A DNA stretch of 64,000 bases from the NCBI GenBank assembly GCA_036873135.1, contig JAPTYO010000010.1:11074634-11138633 (forward strand), in the 5' to 3' direction. Below the pieces are notes generated by a model. The model was not told the DNA's origin. It saw nothing but the letters and a program-made list of their open reading frames with translations, and made no database searches. Of the stretch, positions 1 to 11,372 are shown piece after piece (within the stretch, counting starts at the first letter, position 1; every line of letters begins with the position of its first letter). Source of the stretch: Clarkia xantiana subsp. parviflora (Eukaryota > Streptophyta > Magnoliopsida > Myrtales > Onagraceae). The translations under genes were made by a program, and so were the position numbers.

Positions 1-254
1 TTGGACATAAATTTACTATCATCAATCCTCTTTAGATTTTGTGAACAAAGTATAAAGTATATGGTGCAAGTTGCGTATAAAGCAAAACTTAGGGAGCACT
101 TAGTTACTAAACTAGCACGTCTTCGCACGTGCCACCTTCATTGGACGTTTCAAACATTATATATTGACGTTCCTCTCTCAAATCAAATCTCATCACTTTG
201 ATCATCTCTCTCTCTAGTCTCCTGATCTTCTTTCCTCCTCTTCCTTCTGTAACA
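1..254 (+). promoter_or_regulatory. Promoter and 5' UTR of the RGP/UAM gene
   Basis: A palindromic G-box (CACGTG) lies at 126-131, an inverted CCAAT box at 140-144 and a TATA-like run (TATATAT) at 158-164. A pyrimidine-rich leader typical of plant 5' UTRs runs from about 190 to 250, up to the ATG at 255. The G-box to TATA spacing of about 30 bp is compatible with bZIP/bHLH or ABA-light control. That regulatory role is inferred from motifs only; the transcription start is not mapped. Confidence 0.55.
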
Positions 255-2166
255 ATGGCGGTCGCCCCAAGCCCTCTGCTGAAGGATGAGCTCGACATCG
301 TGATCCCTACGATCCGGAACCTTGACTTCCTGGAGATGTGGCGGCCGTTCTTCCAGCCGTACCACTTGATCATCGTCCAGGACGGAGACCCGACCAAGAA
401 AATCAACGTCCCTGAGGGCTTTGACTATGAGCTGTACAACCGCAACGACATCAACCGCATTCTCGGCCCCAAGGCTTCTTGCATCTCCTTCAAGGACTCC
501 GCCTGCCGCTGCTTCGGGTACATGGTCTCCAAGAAGAAGTACATCTACACCATTGATGATGATTGCTTTGTGAGTTCTTCAATCCCTTAGGTTACAGTTA
601 TCCTCAATTGCGATTTCTCTTTGTGGAAATGTTCAGATCTTGCTGATCCCGTGCTTATAAATCTCGATTGCGTTAATTTGAATTTCAGTGAGTGGCTTAT
701 ATGTTAAACCTAGAATCGTTATACCGTAGTTTAACGGTTTTTCGAGCTTTGACCTCTCCGTCTGGTCATCTGGTAGTGTGGATTACTGACGATATTGAAC
801 GATCTGGTCTCTTTCTCAGCAGATCAAGATGCTCGACTTTGTAATCCCAGAACTGTAAATAGTTGTTGAATTTCGGTTCTTGAAGCTGTTTATGCTAAAA
901 TTTGGCCAAGATCTGGGACCTATCTATAGATTATGTAGAATTTAGAGCATTCCGGTTCACTTTGACTTACCATATGACATTTCTAGCAACTCTTTTTGAA
1001 TAATGACGCATTTCTGAATCTCGATTTTGTGACGTAGCATCCGACTGTTGTTTCCTGACATTGTGTTTGTAGTTGGCCTTTCTCAACATTAGTAATTTTT
1101 TCTGTGCATTGCAAGATTCTTAATTACATTGCATCTCTGTTTGACCTTTGAGTTGGTAGATAGTTTGCTTCTAAAGTACTGATCTAGTTTTCGGTTTCTG
1201 TTTCTTATTTAGGTTGCTAAAGATCCTACTGGGAAAGACATTAATGCTCTTGAGCAGCACATCAAGAACCTTTTGAGCCCATCAACCCCATTTTTCTTCA
1301 ACACCCTGTACGACCCATACAGAGAAGGTGCTGACTTTGTCCGTGGATACCCATTCAGTCTAAGAGACGGTGCCCCAACCGCTGTATCTCACGGTCTGTG
1401 GCTCAACATTCCTGACTATGATGCCCCAACCCAACTGGTCAAGCCTCGTGAGAGGAACACCAGGTACATAAATTTCTTCAGTTGTCACAACTATGTATAT
1501 ATAGACTATAGTCCATATAAATTTGACAATTCTTGTATTGTAGGTATGTCGATGCTGTGTTGACAATCCCAAAGGGAACCTTGTTCCCCATGTGTGGTAT
1601 GAACCTTGGCTTCGACCGTGAGTTGATTGGACCCGCCATGTACTTTGGACTCATGGGTGATGGTCAGCCAATCGGGCGTTACGACGACATGTGGGCAGGG
1701 TGGTGCATTAAGGTACCTCTCATTTGGTCTCACCTTATTGATATCATCATCGTTACGGAATTACCCAAATGTTGAATTACACTTAAGGATCCTATCCATC
1801 TCTGTTGTGTTGATTTAGGTTATCTGTGATCACTTGGGATTGGGAGTGAAGACTGGGTTGCCTTACATCTGGCACAGCAAAGCTAGCAACCCATTTGTGA
1901 ACCTGAAGAAGGAATACAAGGGCATCTTCTGGCAAGAGGAGCTGATCCCTTTCTTCCAGCAAGTGACACTCCCCAAGGAATGCACCTCTGTCCAGAAATG
2001 CTACATCGAGATCTCCAAGCAGGTGAAGGCAAAGCTCGGCAAGGTTGACGAGTACTTCATCAAGCTCGCTGATGCCATGGTGACGTGGATCGAAGCTTGG
2101 GATGAGCTCAACCCTTCAGGAGCAGGTGCCTCCCTGCCCAATGGAGCAGCTGCTGCTAAGAAGTAG
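255..2166 (+). CDS. RGP: UDP-arabinopyranose mutase / reversibly glycosylated polypeptide (4 exons, 360 aa)
   Basis: Coding exons 255-569, 1213-1463, 1544-1712 and 1819-2166 all have GT-AG borders and join without a frame break to give 360 residues, the usual length for plant RGP/UAM proteins (GT75 family). The enzyme interconverts UDP-arabinopyranose and UDP-arabinofuranose at the cytosolic face of the Golgi and supplies UDP-Araf for pectin, arabinoxylan and AGP synthesis. The N-terminal [12 protein letters not shown] signature, the DDD metal/nucleotide motif at residues 101-103, and an Arg near 156 (YPFSLRDG), matching the family's self-glycosylated arginine region, are all visible. The C-terminus is the family's variable Gly/Ala/Lys-rich tail. 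The first ATG downstream of the CT-rich leader fits the conserved N-terminus. No lesion is seen, so the gene appears intact. The paralogue number (RGP1, 2 or 3) cannot be decided by eye. Confidence 0.97.
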
Positions 2167-2701
2167 GAAAAGAAGCTAATATTGTCTTGAATCTTGATTC
2201 ACATTTTGCTTATGGAGTATACCCGGCTTGGCGCTCGAACCGTTGTGTTCGGTGATCTGGTCTTGAAGTTGGAGGCTTTACTATCTACTATGTTATGAGT
2301 TTTAGCAAAATAAACACAGGAGGGTTATTTATTTTGTACTAGATCATCTATGATCTTTCTTTCAAGTTATTTATTTTTGGAATAACATTATGTTTTATGA
2401 GATTTTATTTGTTTAATGTTTTGGTCTAGATTTGCTTCAGAGTATTTATTTAGCTAGTGCATCATGATCTAAGTTGCGATCGGGTTTACGTTTTTCGGTC
2501 ATGCCATCACCACTTAAGATGGTGATGTAGACGGTAACCAAATCCAAGATTGTTACAGGAAATTTGATTGCTGGGCATCAAAATGGAACTCTGATTCTGT
2601 TGTAGATATCTTTCAAAATCGTAAGCTTCATTTTCTCTCCCAAACTCCGAAATCTGTTAGAACTTAGAAGGACAAATCGGAAATGGAAAAAAAAATATTA
2701 A
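2167..2701 (+). other. RGP 3' UTR and short intergenic segment
   Basis: AT-rich sequence with several poly(A)-signal-like AATAAA/AATAAC stretches around 2308-2390, consistent with the 3' end of the RGP transcript. No other coding or repeat structure was recognised. Confidence 0.4.
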
Positions 2702-2773
2702 CGCCGTTTCCGGGGATCGAACCCGGGTCACCCGCGTGACAGGTGGGAATACTTACCACTATACTACAACGAC
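2702..2773 (-). tRNA. tRNA-Asp (GUC), with two stem mismatches
   Basis: On the minus strand a 72-nt cloverleaf can be drawn: acceptor GTCGTTG, a D-arm, anticodon loop CTGTCAC (anticodon GTC), a four-base variable loop and a perfect T-arm CCGGG-TTCGATC-CCCGG. The sequence is nearly the standard plant tRNA-Asp(GUC). Two positions break pairing: A opposite C in the anticodon stem (CCCAC against GCGGG) and G7 opposite A66 at the base of the acceptor stem. The internal A and B promoter boxes look intact. It could be a functional variant or a decaying copy. It lies between the convergent RGP and SPL6 genes. Confidence 0.85.
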
Positions 2774-3416
2774 ATATTTGTGTTTCAAAACGTGCTTGTT
2801 TTATAATATATAAGAGTAATATCAAATAAAGAGCCAACTTTCACAGAATCTGTGATACAAATCCGAAAATTTCAAACCAAGATGTTCTCAACATGACTTA
2901 GTGACACTAGTTGTAATTTTTATAAACTTCTTATTTTTAGTATAATTTTTTTGTATAAACCTTTTTAAGTATTTATATCACCTAAACATGGCGAACAATG
3001 GAAATGGTTATTATTTTCTTTTTGATAAAACTTCAGTGAAAACATCACATTAACTCTGTCAAGTCACTTTGACACCCAAGTACCAGACACTAAGGAAATA
3101 GTCTTTCTTAAATTCTTAAACAATAATCAGTTTCTTTCCACAATTCAGAGCCATGCATGCCCCCAAGTTACAAATTTGCTACCTAACCATGAAGAAAGAA
3201 AGAACAAAAACTAAACTATGCCATAATATTCAAGAAAAACAGATTCTTGAGAGGGCATCTAATTTATCATCACCACCGGTCGATCCACTTAAACAACGCC
3301 CAAATCGATGTCTTCTTCTCGTTTCACCCACCTGCACCGTATCATCAACTGAGAAACCACAAGATCCATTTCATACATGCAAGCAATATATTACCAGAAA
3401 TAGTCTGCTACCTTAC
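2774..3416. other. Intergenic region and presumed SPL6 3' UTR
   Basis: The part nearest the SPL6 stop (about 3120-3416) is probably the 3' UTR of the minus-strand SPL6 gene. The remainder is AT-rich and featureless. A plus-strand open frame from 3153 runs into the SPL6 last exon and has no codon structure of its own. Confidence 0.35.
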
Positions 3417-6404
3417 TTAGAAGAAGGTGCGATTTTCGTGCCTTTGCTGCTGCTGCTGCACCTGCTGAAGCTTAGAGGACAACTGAAGCAAGTCTATGGT
3501 AGCTCCATCTCCAACCGAAGATCCCAAAGCTCGCTCCTTTACATTAAAATCCGATCCTTGCACAAAACCCCCACCATTCGAGACCACAGTCATGAGGTTG
3601 TGTTTGTCTTGATTGGTGACGCTGTACCGAGGCTCACCAATAGGAATCCCACTGGACAAAGAGTTCCGGGATTGAGATGACAGAAGAGAGAGAGCACAGC
3701 CTGAATCCGAGATTCCAGAGAATCCATCAAAAGCTGGTGCTGTTGTGTTGAAAAATGACAAGTCTGAAGAATTTGATCCACCTCCCTCTTGTTCTTGGTA
3801 TTGGATGGCGGTGTTGTTGAGAAACGGTTTTTTCTCGAAGAAGTCGGGGAAAGGCAATCTGGGTTGCAGTTGTTGGTACTGGAATGAGTTGGCAGGAATC
3901 AGTCCATAGTTATTAGCGTTATTGTCTTGTGCAGAGCTGTCATTGCCATAGTAATCGTTCCTTCCACACTTTATGGGACGAACGAGGGTGTCATCATGCA
4001 GTATATCGCTGTAGATAAACGGGGTTGAGAATGCATTCCCGTGCAACCTTCCATCTGCAATCCATCCAAAATATCAGATTCCAAGAACCAGAAACAAGAA
4101 CAACCATCTTTGAAATATTTTCAAAAATAAAAATGGTAGATCGAGGGGGAGTCATTGTGAGATTTTGGTGTCTGGAGTTTCACTTGTTGATATGAGGTGT
4201 CTGGAGATTCAACTTTGTTGAAATTTGGTTTTCCATCCATTTTTCAGGTTAAATTTAACATATTTGTGTGAAATGACACTTTTGCCTTTTTAATATATAT
4301 ATTTTTATTTACTACTTTATTTGAGAAAATATGAAATGACAAAATTACCCCTGGAGTCAAACAAGGAGGATGAGACTGATTTTTTTTTGCTATGAGGGGT
4401 ATTTTTGACTTTTCATTCGAGCATGTGACTGTTGAAAAATGCATTTTTTGAATATTTTTTTTGTTCAGGTCACGTGGCATCACATGACCAATTTTTGTTT
4501 GACTTAACAGCAAAAACAGACGGAGACACTAAATTTCAACAAAACTGAAACCTAAGACATTTCATATCAACATTTGAAACTCTAGAAACCAAAATCTCAT
4601 AATGGTCAAACTTTGGACAGTTTATAGGTTCTTAACCCTTCAGTAAATTTTAAATTCTGTTACAAAATCGCCACTAAGCTGGCCCACTGAGTGAGATAAG
4701 TGCATAATCCCGAGTGAAGTTCCTTCTTAAATCCAATTGGTAATCTGACAATGTCAATTGTTATATATTTACTTCTATACTCCCTATAAAGGGTGCACTA
4801 AGGTAGTGGATTGTACATTTCTATTCAACTTTGCCCTTACAAAGAGTTTAAATTGAACAAAGGGATAAATTTGAGACTTGAAATCTTGATCTCTACATTC
4901 ACAATTCGCAAGCAAAGATATCAACAGCTCAGCTAAGTTCGCTTCAGTTTATATAATTAATTCGTGTGTTGGCTCCTTTGTATATATTACAAATCGAGGC
5001 AACTGTTCTTTTGGAAGATAACGATTCAAGCATCAAATTCTTGAATTAAGTTTAGGGGTTGGCTAAAATGAAGTCAAGTTTATTTAAACTACATTTCTCA
5101 GCCGTTAAATCAGGAAAGAGAATGAATTAGACTTCGGAAGAGAGAAAAATATATTCTAATGCAGATTACGATGTGCTTGATCTAACAACTGAGAAATGAA
5201 GTTAAAATAAACTCTATTTCAATTTCGTGAAACCCTTAAGTTTAAGCTAAAATATTAGTCAACCCTTAATCCAATCATACTATGAAGCAGATAGAACACA
5301 GTATCTTTCATGGACAAGAGAAAAGTATAGAAGCCATTATCATGGTTAGTACATACCATAGTATGGTGAAAGCAACCTTGCAGCTCTGCCTTGATGCGGG
5401 TTGCTGCAGAATTGAGGCTTCCTGCGACGTTCATTATGGCCCGCAAGACGTTTACGACAGCTCCGCTTACCCTCATCAAACTCACCCAGCAAATGGAACC
5501 TGACCAACCCAAAAGGCTATAAAACATTACTAAACACATCATCCACTGCACCAACTATATTCTTTTTCTAAATTCCACAACTTTTGGACACCGAATCCTA
5601 ATTAATAGAGTACTAACATATTATACACACATCCTTATTATGGCGAAAAACCCGAGCAAGAATAACCAAACTCATAAACTGTTAAGTTGTGGAAAAAAAA
5701 AACTCTTTCTTTTGCATATTCTTTTGTACTCTTAAGAATCTCTATCTTTTATCCAAAACAAGAATCATATCTCTTAGGAATTCAAACATGAAGCACCAAA
5801 TACATTTTTGCCATTGTTCTAACAAAATGAAAAGGAGATAACTTTTTTTTGGGCTTCGAATTAGATGCTAACAAAGATAATGTCCTCATCAAGATTATGC
5901 TAACTTTTACAACAGAGCACCAACTAGAACATGAAGAACATAGGCAGTTATTCGAAAAGGGAACACGAACCTACTGCACTGTTGGCAAAATCTCTGCTCA
6001 ATCCCATTGACAATAACTTTTGAAGTCTTTGAGTGAACATCACAGACTTTATGCCTCTTATGGTAGTCTTTTGAGGAGCTAAGATCCTTGTTACATCCAT
6101 AAACTTGGCAGTAAGCAATCTGGTTACTGGCCGCCACTGCTCGAACCTTCTTCGAACGAGCAACCGAATCCGAGGAAGAAAAAACCATGGTTTCTTCCGA
6201 ATTATGAACATTCCCGAGCTTCAAATCGATAAGGGGCGAATCATTACAACCTGAGAATGAAGAGGAGTCCTCTCCCCAAAGGAAACCACTCGAATCGCCT
6301 TCCTTGTCGAATTTATCAGTGAAAGCATCCGTGATTGCCCCCAATTCACCGAGAATTTGACTGCTGTTTCTCGATCCCCAATTCATCTTACTCCACGATT
6401 CCAT
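3417..6404 (-). CDS. SPL6: SPL6-like SBP-box transcription factor (3 exons, 404 aa)
   Basis: Exons 6404-5971, 5499-5357 and 4054-3417 join in frame (phases 2 and 1) to 404 residues. The SBP zinc-binding DNA domain spans roughly residues 97-173, with ligands around C99, C104, C121, H124 and then C140, C143, H147, C159. It ends in a bipartite nuclear localisation signal, [20 protein letters not shown] proteins bind GTAC-core promoter elements in the nucleus. Features that point to SPL6 rather than SPL13 or SPL9 are the MxSWS N-terminus, the [20 protein letters not shown] block and the C-terminal [11 protein letters not shown] motif followed by a Gln-rich end. The first intron splits the SBP domain after CSR, as in the family. 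Exon 3 holds a miR156 site, so age- and stress-dependent silencing is expected. Intron 2 (1.3 kb) contains a MITE. No coding lesion was seen. Confidence 0.95.
3678..3697 (-). promoter_or_regulatory. miR156/157 target site in SPL6 exon 3
   Basis: The plus strand reads TGACAGAAGAGAGAGAGCAC, which is the miR156 sequence with a single T-to-A difference, so the minus-strand SPL6 mRNA is complementary with one mismatch. It encodes the conserved ALSLLS peptide of miR156-regulated SPL genes. Cleavage between the nucleotides pairing with miRNA positions 10 and 11 is expected from the family. Confidence 0.95.
4150..4608. mobile_element. MITE in SPL6 intron 2
   Basis: The two ends form long imperfect inverted repeats. 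The sequence after 4150 (cattgtgagattttggtgtc) is mirrored before 4608, and the mirror continues through the blocks that include gttgatatgaggtgtct and aactttgttgaaattt. The centre (about 4240-4520) is AT-rich and non-coding. No clean target duplication could be fixed, so the exact ends and superfamily are uncertain. Confidence 0.6.
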
Positions 6405-6800
6405 TGAGACTCGAAATTAGGTCTCCGCTTTTTCAACGAGACTCGAACTGCAAAAGAAAATAGCTTATTTCAGCATCGGCTACTGTACTACAAAACCCCA
6501 ATCAATGAACTTACAGAGAGTCGGAGGCTGATTATAGTGAATCCAAGATAAGGGAAGTTCTTGCGTGAGGAAAGTAAGGATTTTGAAGGGAACCCAGAAA
6601 GAAAGGTGAAGTGAATGACGTCTCTTAGAGTCATCAACGGGAATTCACTGAGATTTTTGGGGAAAAAAATGGCGAAGTCAGTTTTGCAGTGAAGGGTATG
6701 GGGTCGTTTCAGCAGAGCTCGGACTCGATTATACTGTAGATGTGCAAAGCAGAGGGAGAATCGGCAGAACACTGTGCTCTGCTATTTCGAGAGAACAATT
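6405..6800 (-). promoter_or_regulatory. SPL6 5' UTR with a probable small leader intron, and proximal promoter
   Basis: Upstream of the SPL6 ATG the minus strand shows a plausible donor (CTCT/GTAAGTTC at 6514) and acceptor (TTTTGCAG ending at 6448), suggesting a 67-nt intron in the 5' leader. This is inferred from splice motifs only and needs a transcript. Confidence 0.4.
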
Positions 6801-7414
6801 AATGGAAGTGTTATCCTTTTTAGCTTCGAGTTCTTTTATCTTTCTCGTTTCGTTGAAGTCATTTTCATATTGTGTTGTACGGAAAAAAAATGTTTCTCTA
6901 GTCCCTTCCTTAAAACATAGGTTGTCTTGTTTCCTTGGAGGAGGAGGTTTGTTTCCCTCATGGCAAAATGTTGTTTTTTAAGTTATTTAATATCATAATT
7001 AATTCACCACGCTATCTCTTAATTAAGAAGTTATAATTAATTTATGTTAAGACGTTGAATGTTCAATTTCCGTTGAGATTGGTAGAAAGGTAAAAAAGAA
7101 AAAAATCTTATTATAGCACTTTATCAAGTACGAGATGACGTAGTGTAAGTGAATATTAATTTAGGTGTAAACAAACATGATACTGTCTTTAAAAACGAAG
7201 TCAGAAATTCTGTTCATAGGGTAAGAACTAAGCTATAAACAAATAACTAGTATAAAAATGTAGGAGTGCATGTAAGATTTTTTTTTTTTTAAAAAAAAAA
7301 AATCAAAATCCTAAATAATTACAAATTTTAAAATAAAAATTACACGTTTCAGAAAGTTAATAACCTCGTTGCTAGCTGCCCTCCTATAGATCCTTACAGA
7401 ACCACTCAGCTAAA
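6801..7414. other. AT-rich intergenic DNA upstream of SPL6
   Basis: No gene was recognised. It contains a T-run/A-run palindrome at about 7279-7303 and is otherwise low-complexity AT-rich sequence; the distal SPL6 promoter may extend here. Confidence 0.3.
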
Positions 7415-7740
7415 ACAAGAATTTTTGTTCAAATGACTACTATTATATAAACTAATAACAAACTTACCCTCAAGCTAAAATATTTTACAAATTTACCCTT
7501 GGCTGCGGTCACCAAACGCAGCTATAGATGATGGCTGCGGTGGTGGACTACAGCCATCGTGATGGCTAGATCCACAATCGCGATGATTCCGATTACTTAT
7601 ATACAGTGTTTATACCAACAAAATGTCATTCATTAATGCGGTCGGTGACCGCAACCGATAGTAAATTTGTAAAAACTTTTTCCTTAAGGGTAAGTTTGTT
7701 ATTAGTTTATGTAATAGTGGCTATATGAAAAGAATTCCTG
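7415..7740. mobile_element. MITE with about 70-bp terminal inverted repeats
   Basis: The left block ending ...aactaataacaaacttaccc (about 7449-7474) is mirrored by gggtaagtttgttattagtt near 7688, and the flanking stretches also pair. The core carries GC-richer palindromic gcggtcaccaa / ggtgaccgc sequences (7505-7650). It is non-coding. Ends are approximate because no target duplication was found. Confidence 0.55.
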
Positions 7741-7844
7741 AAAACAAACAAAAATATTGGTATATATACCTTGACAAAGTTATTTATTAATATAATAATA
7801 AATAAACTTGTCAAGGTATATATAGCAATATTTTTGTTTGTTTT
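7741..7844. repeat. Near-perfect 104-bp inverted repeat (hairpin)
   Basis: aaaacaaacaaaaatattg at 7741 is mirrored by caatatttttgtttgtttt ending at 7844. Pairing continues inward through ggtatatataccttgacaa against cttgtcaaggtatatata, leaving a short AT-rich loop. It abuts the preceding MITE. It may be a minimal MITE or a folded small-RNA precursor; sequence alone cannot decide. Confidence 0.7.
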
Positions 7845-8394
7845 CACTAACTGTTTCTATAAGGTTATTATTTTCAAACCAATTTTACATTATAAAAAAT
7901 TATAATATTATTAACTTTATACATAAAATAATTTTATAAATTATATTAAAAAGCATATATTTATTAGTGATCAATTTATTCCATCATTTATACGCAAATA
8001 CAAAATATGTAATTTACATATTATTTTATAGGTGGACTTTGTTAAAGGTACTTTTGGTGCTACACATGGTGGCATTCGGATCGTGTCGTGTCTATTCGTA
8101 TCGTGTCGCTAGTGACACACGTGTCTACTCGTATCGTGTCAAAACGTGTTAACTCTATTTCCGTGTTGTGTCGTGTTTGTGTCATCAAATTATCGTGTCG
8201 TGTCCGTGTGACATGCGTGTAACACGGAAATTTTTATTTAAGGAAATCAATAATACTAATACTTTTTAACATTACAAAATGATTCAAAACTAACCAATAT
8301 CATATCTTAACAAATAAATTCAAATTAAAAAAAAATATCATTGTTTTATTTTTAATTATTTTGTTACTTTTGTGAAATTCAGATATTACTGAAG

Positions 8395-8396
<2 letters not shown>

Positions 8397-8456
<60 letters not shown>
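8397..8456. repeat. (AT)n microsatellite
   Basis: Uninterrupted AT dinucleotides for about 60 bp inside the hAT element. Likely hypervariable in length. Confidence 0.95.
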
Positions 8457-8458
<2 letters not shown>

Positions 8459-9078
8459 TTGATAATATAAGAAAAAATTCAATCAAACCAAACAAGTTCA
8501 TCCAAAACCAACATAATATTTCATTATTTTAACACATAGTCTAAGTTTCAATTAAGAGATGATTCATTAAAAAAAACCTAGTAAAATATTAAAAAAAAAA
8601 AATCCAACATTATAGCTTTATTCAACTAAGTAAACATAAAGCTGATATCTAACTCCAAGTGAACTTGAAACTTGCACATGAAACCCGAAATGAGTGCTTA
8701 TTCTTGAACTTTGAAGTTTACTCGAGCAATTGACCACCTAAAAGAAAAAAACAGTAGGTTAGTATCCATAGGTCAACTAGCAAATTAGTACCATACACTT
8801 ACTTACACTTCCACATGTCTGTTTGCTAATTAGTATCATCACCATAAGTCATTACTTACCTTCATCCTCACGTGGTTGAATGTGCAGATTAATCACATCT
8901 TGAGCAAGGTCATCAATAGAATACTCATTTTTCTCTATAAGCATAAGAATACTTAATGTTATAATAGAAGATATAAAATCATAAAGCTACACAAATCATA
9001 GTCACAAAAGAAAATAATAAAAAGAAAATGCATTAATCATAGCTTAGCAAGTTATATTATACCCATATCTTCATAGAG

Positions 9079-11108
9079 TCAATCTTTACAGCACATAGTC
9101 GCCTCCACAACTTCGGGGCTTAGTTTATTCATGTACTGATCAAGCACTCGACCTCCTCCACTAAAAGCAGACTCAAAAGCAACAGTAGAAATTGGTATGC
9201 TCAAGATATCACAGGCCATTCTTGCGAGAATGGGATACCTTGACTCATCATTCTTCCAATACTCAATAATATTAAAATCTTTCTTCCTTTCCATTTTTTT
9301 CTCTTCTAGATAGAGATCCAACTCAGACTTATGGGAGGTCATATCAATATTTGCACTGTAGTAATCAAATGCCTAAAATGCAAAACAAAAATAGCAACCT
9401 AATTAGTATGAAAAAAAAATAAAGAGTAGAAGACAATGGTGCAAATATGTAATTATATATTCATAAATCTGAAATTAAAATTTGTAGTACCTCAAACATA
9501 TCATCATCCATTACATTGTCTGAATTTGGAGATTCATCTTGAATAGCCACGGTCTCTTTTGTCGAAGAGAGTTGTTCATTCTCATAATTCTTTCTATACT
9601 CATCAAACAATGAGTACATTGTCACACAAATATTTCCATACTCAATTGAGTTATTCCCATACATTCTCCCATAACTCCAAAGTACAAATTGTAGCTTATA
9701 TCGAGGATCTAGTATGACAGTAATGCACAAAATAGTGGAAAATTCAGACCAGTATTTCTCAAACTTTTTAAGCATTGGCTGAGCCATCACCTTCAAATAG
9801 CCGTCATATGCACCCCACAACATCAGAAATCGCTATATATGCCTTAAAAACTGATGGAAAGTACAAATTTGCAGTTGGATACTTTACGCCAGAGAATATA
9901 CGAGTAATCTCATAGAACGTAGCCAAAAACTTCATAATCTTCTCAATTTTTAGCCATTCATCATCACTAGGACAGCTGATGTAATTGGGGTCAGACAATT
10001 TTAGATGAACCAAAGCACGCTTAAAGTAACACGCAGAATCAAGCATGAGAAATGTGGAGTTCCAACGGGTAGGCACATCTTGCCTTAAACCCCTTTTGGG
10101 ATTCAAAGACGCATAACTCACACATTCAAGAAATTTTTGCTTCTTAGCTTGAGATCCCTTTACGTATTTCACACTTTCTCTCACTTTTTCAGTTGAAACA
10201 TCTATTGTCTTCAATCCCTCCTGGACAATTAAGTTAATAATATGGGCACAACATCTTTGATGCAAATATCTACCTCTTGCCACAAGAACATTCTTCATAT
10301 TCAGATGACCTCTCATTAGTTCCACACATGAATTATTAGCTGAAGCATTATCAAGAGTAATTGAAAACAACTTGCTTTCTATGCCCCACTCATGTAACAA
10401 GCTAATAATTTTGTTGTTCAATTCAATGCCAGTATATGGTGGTGCCATGATTGAGAAACTTATAATTTTCTTCTGCAAAACCCAATCTTTGTCAACGAAA
10501 TGAGCAGTCAGTGCAATATAACCATCCGTAGCGATAGAAGTCCATATATCAGATGTCAAACTTATTCGACCAGGAGCATCAACAAGCATGATTTTCATCA
10601 CTTTTTTTTTTGCATACATTTCAATTAAATCTACCTTTTTTGTATTTCTGCTAATGGTTTGGACATCTTCACGCAAATATTTGAAGACAGTTCTAATACC
10701 AACATGCTCAACAAACGACAAGGGGTATTCATGCATGATCATGGCAGCAGATAACAACTCACGGAATTTGACAGGATCAAATATTGGAGCTCTCATAGAA
10801 AGATCATGCTCTATCACTATCTGACTTACACTCCCTGTATCCCTTTTGTCACAACTTAAAATATGCCTATTAAGATTTCCAGTTCCATTGGTGGAGGTAT
10901 ACCACAAAATTTGTTTACACTTGTGGCAAGTGCATAGAAGCTTACCCTTATCATTGCGTTTTGTCCCCTTTGTAAAGTACGTCCAGCAACGAGATGTGGA
11001 CAACTTGGTCCTTTTAGACGTTGGAGTATCTATATCTTCATCATCAACATCTTCATTTTCGTTTACTCTTACTTGTTCCCCCTCTAAGTTAACAGATTCC
11101 ACATTCAT
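9079..11108 (-). pseudogene. hAT (Ac-like) transposase, frameshifted
   Basis: From the ATG at 11108 a 434-residue frame contains a BED zinc finger (CWTYF...C..C...H...C, about residues 42-87) and the DDE-type core, with Asp in SLTSDIWTS and in ITLDNASAN, then RWNSTFLML. At about 9823 the frame shifts: the next part (9823-9461) reads on in another frame from ...GAYDGYLKVMAQPMLKKFEKYW. A likely intron (donor GAG/GTACTA near 9490, acceptor TTTTAG near 9374) leads to the C-terminal hAT dimerisation domain at 9342-9079 (SIPISTVAFESAFSGGGRVLD). All family domains are present and in order. One frameshift is the visible lesion. The protein would bind its subterminal repeats and move the element by cut and paste. 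Confidence 0.9.
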
Positions 11109-11159
11109 CTGTCAAATTAGTAATAAATAAATCTAATTAGAGCACCTAAATATAAATCA

Positions 11160-11372
11160 GAAAACCTAAATACAACATTCAATTTTTTTAAGTGAATGAC
11201 TCCTAACAAAAAAAAGTTGGCTAGAAAATTACTTGAAAATCACTTACAAAATTTTGAGTTTTGTAAGAAATTTCCCGCAAAACATAATAATCTTAGAAAA
11301 TGCTTATAATTTGCGAGAGATTTAGTTCCCTTAAAATAATTCTGTCATAAATTACCAATTTTCTTGTAATGG
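11160..11372. mobile_element. Fragment of a CACTA-like MITE inside the hAT element
   Basis: The sequence ends ...ccaattttcttgtaatg and contains aatgactcctaacaaaaa and ccgcaaaacataataatc. These match, in reverse complement, the CACTA-type element in FUL intron 5 (20283-20577). The left terminus is not recognisable, so this is a diverged or truncated relative. Confidence 0.55.

Noticed and set aside
3153..3680. 175-codon plus-strand open frame opposite the SPL6 last exon
   Set aside because: It is the antisense shadow of the SPL6 3' UTR and exon 3; no homology or codon pattern of its own.
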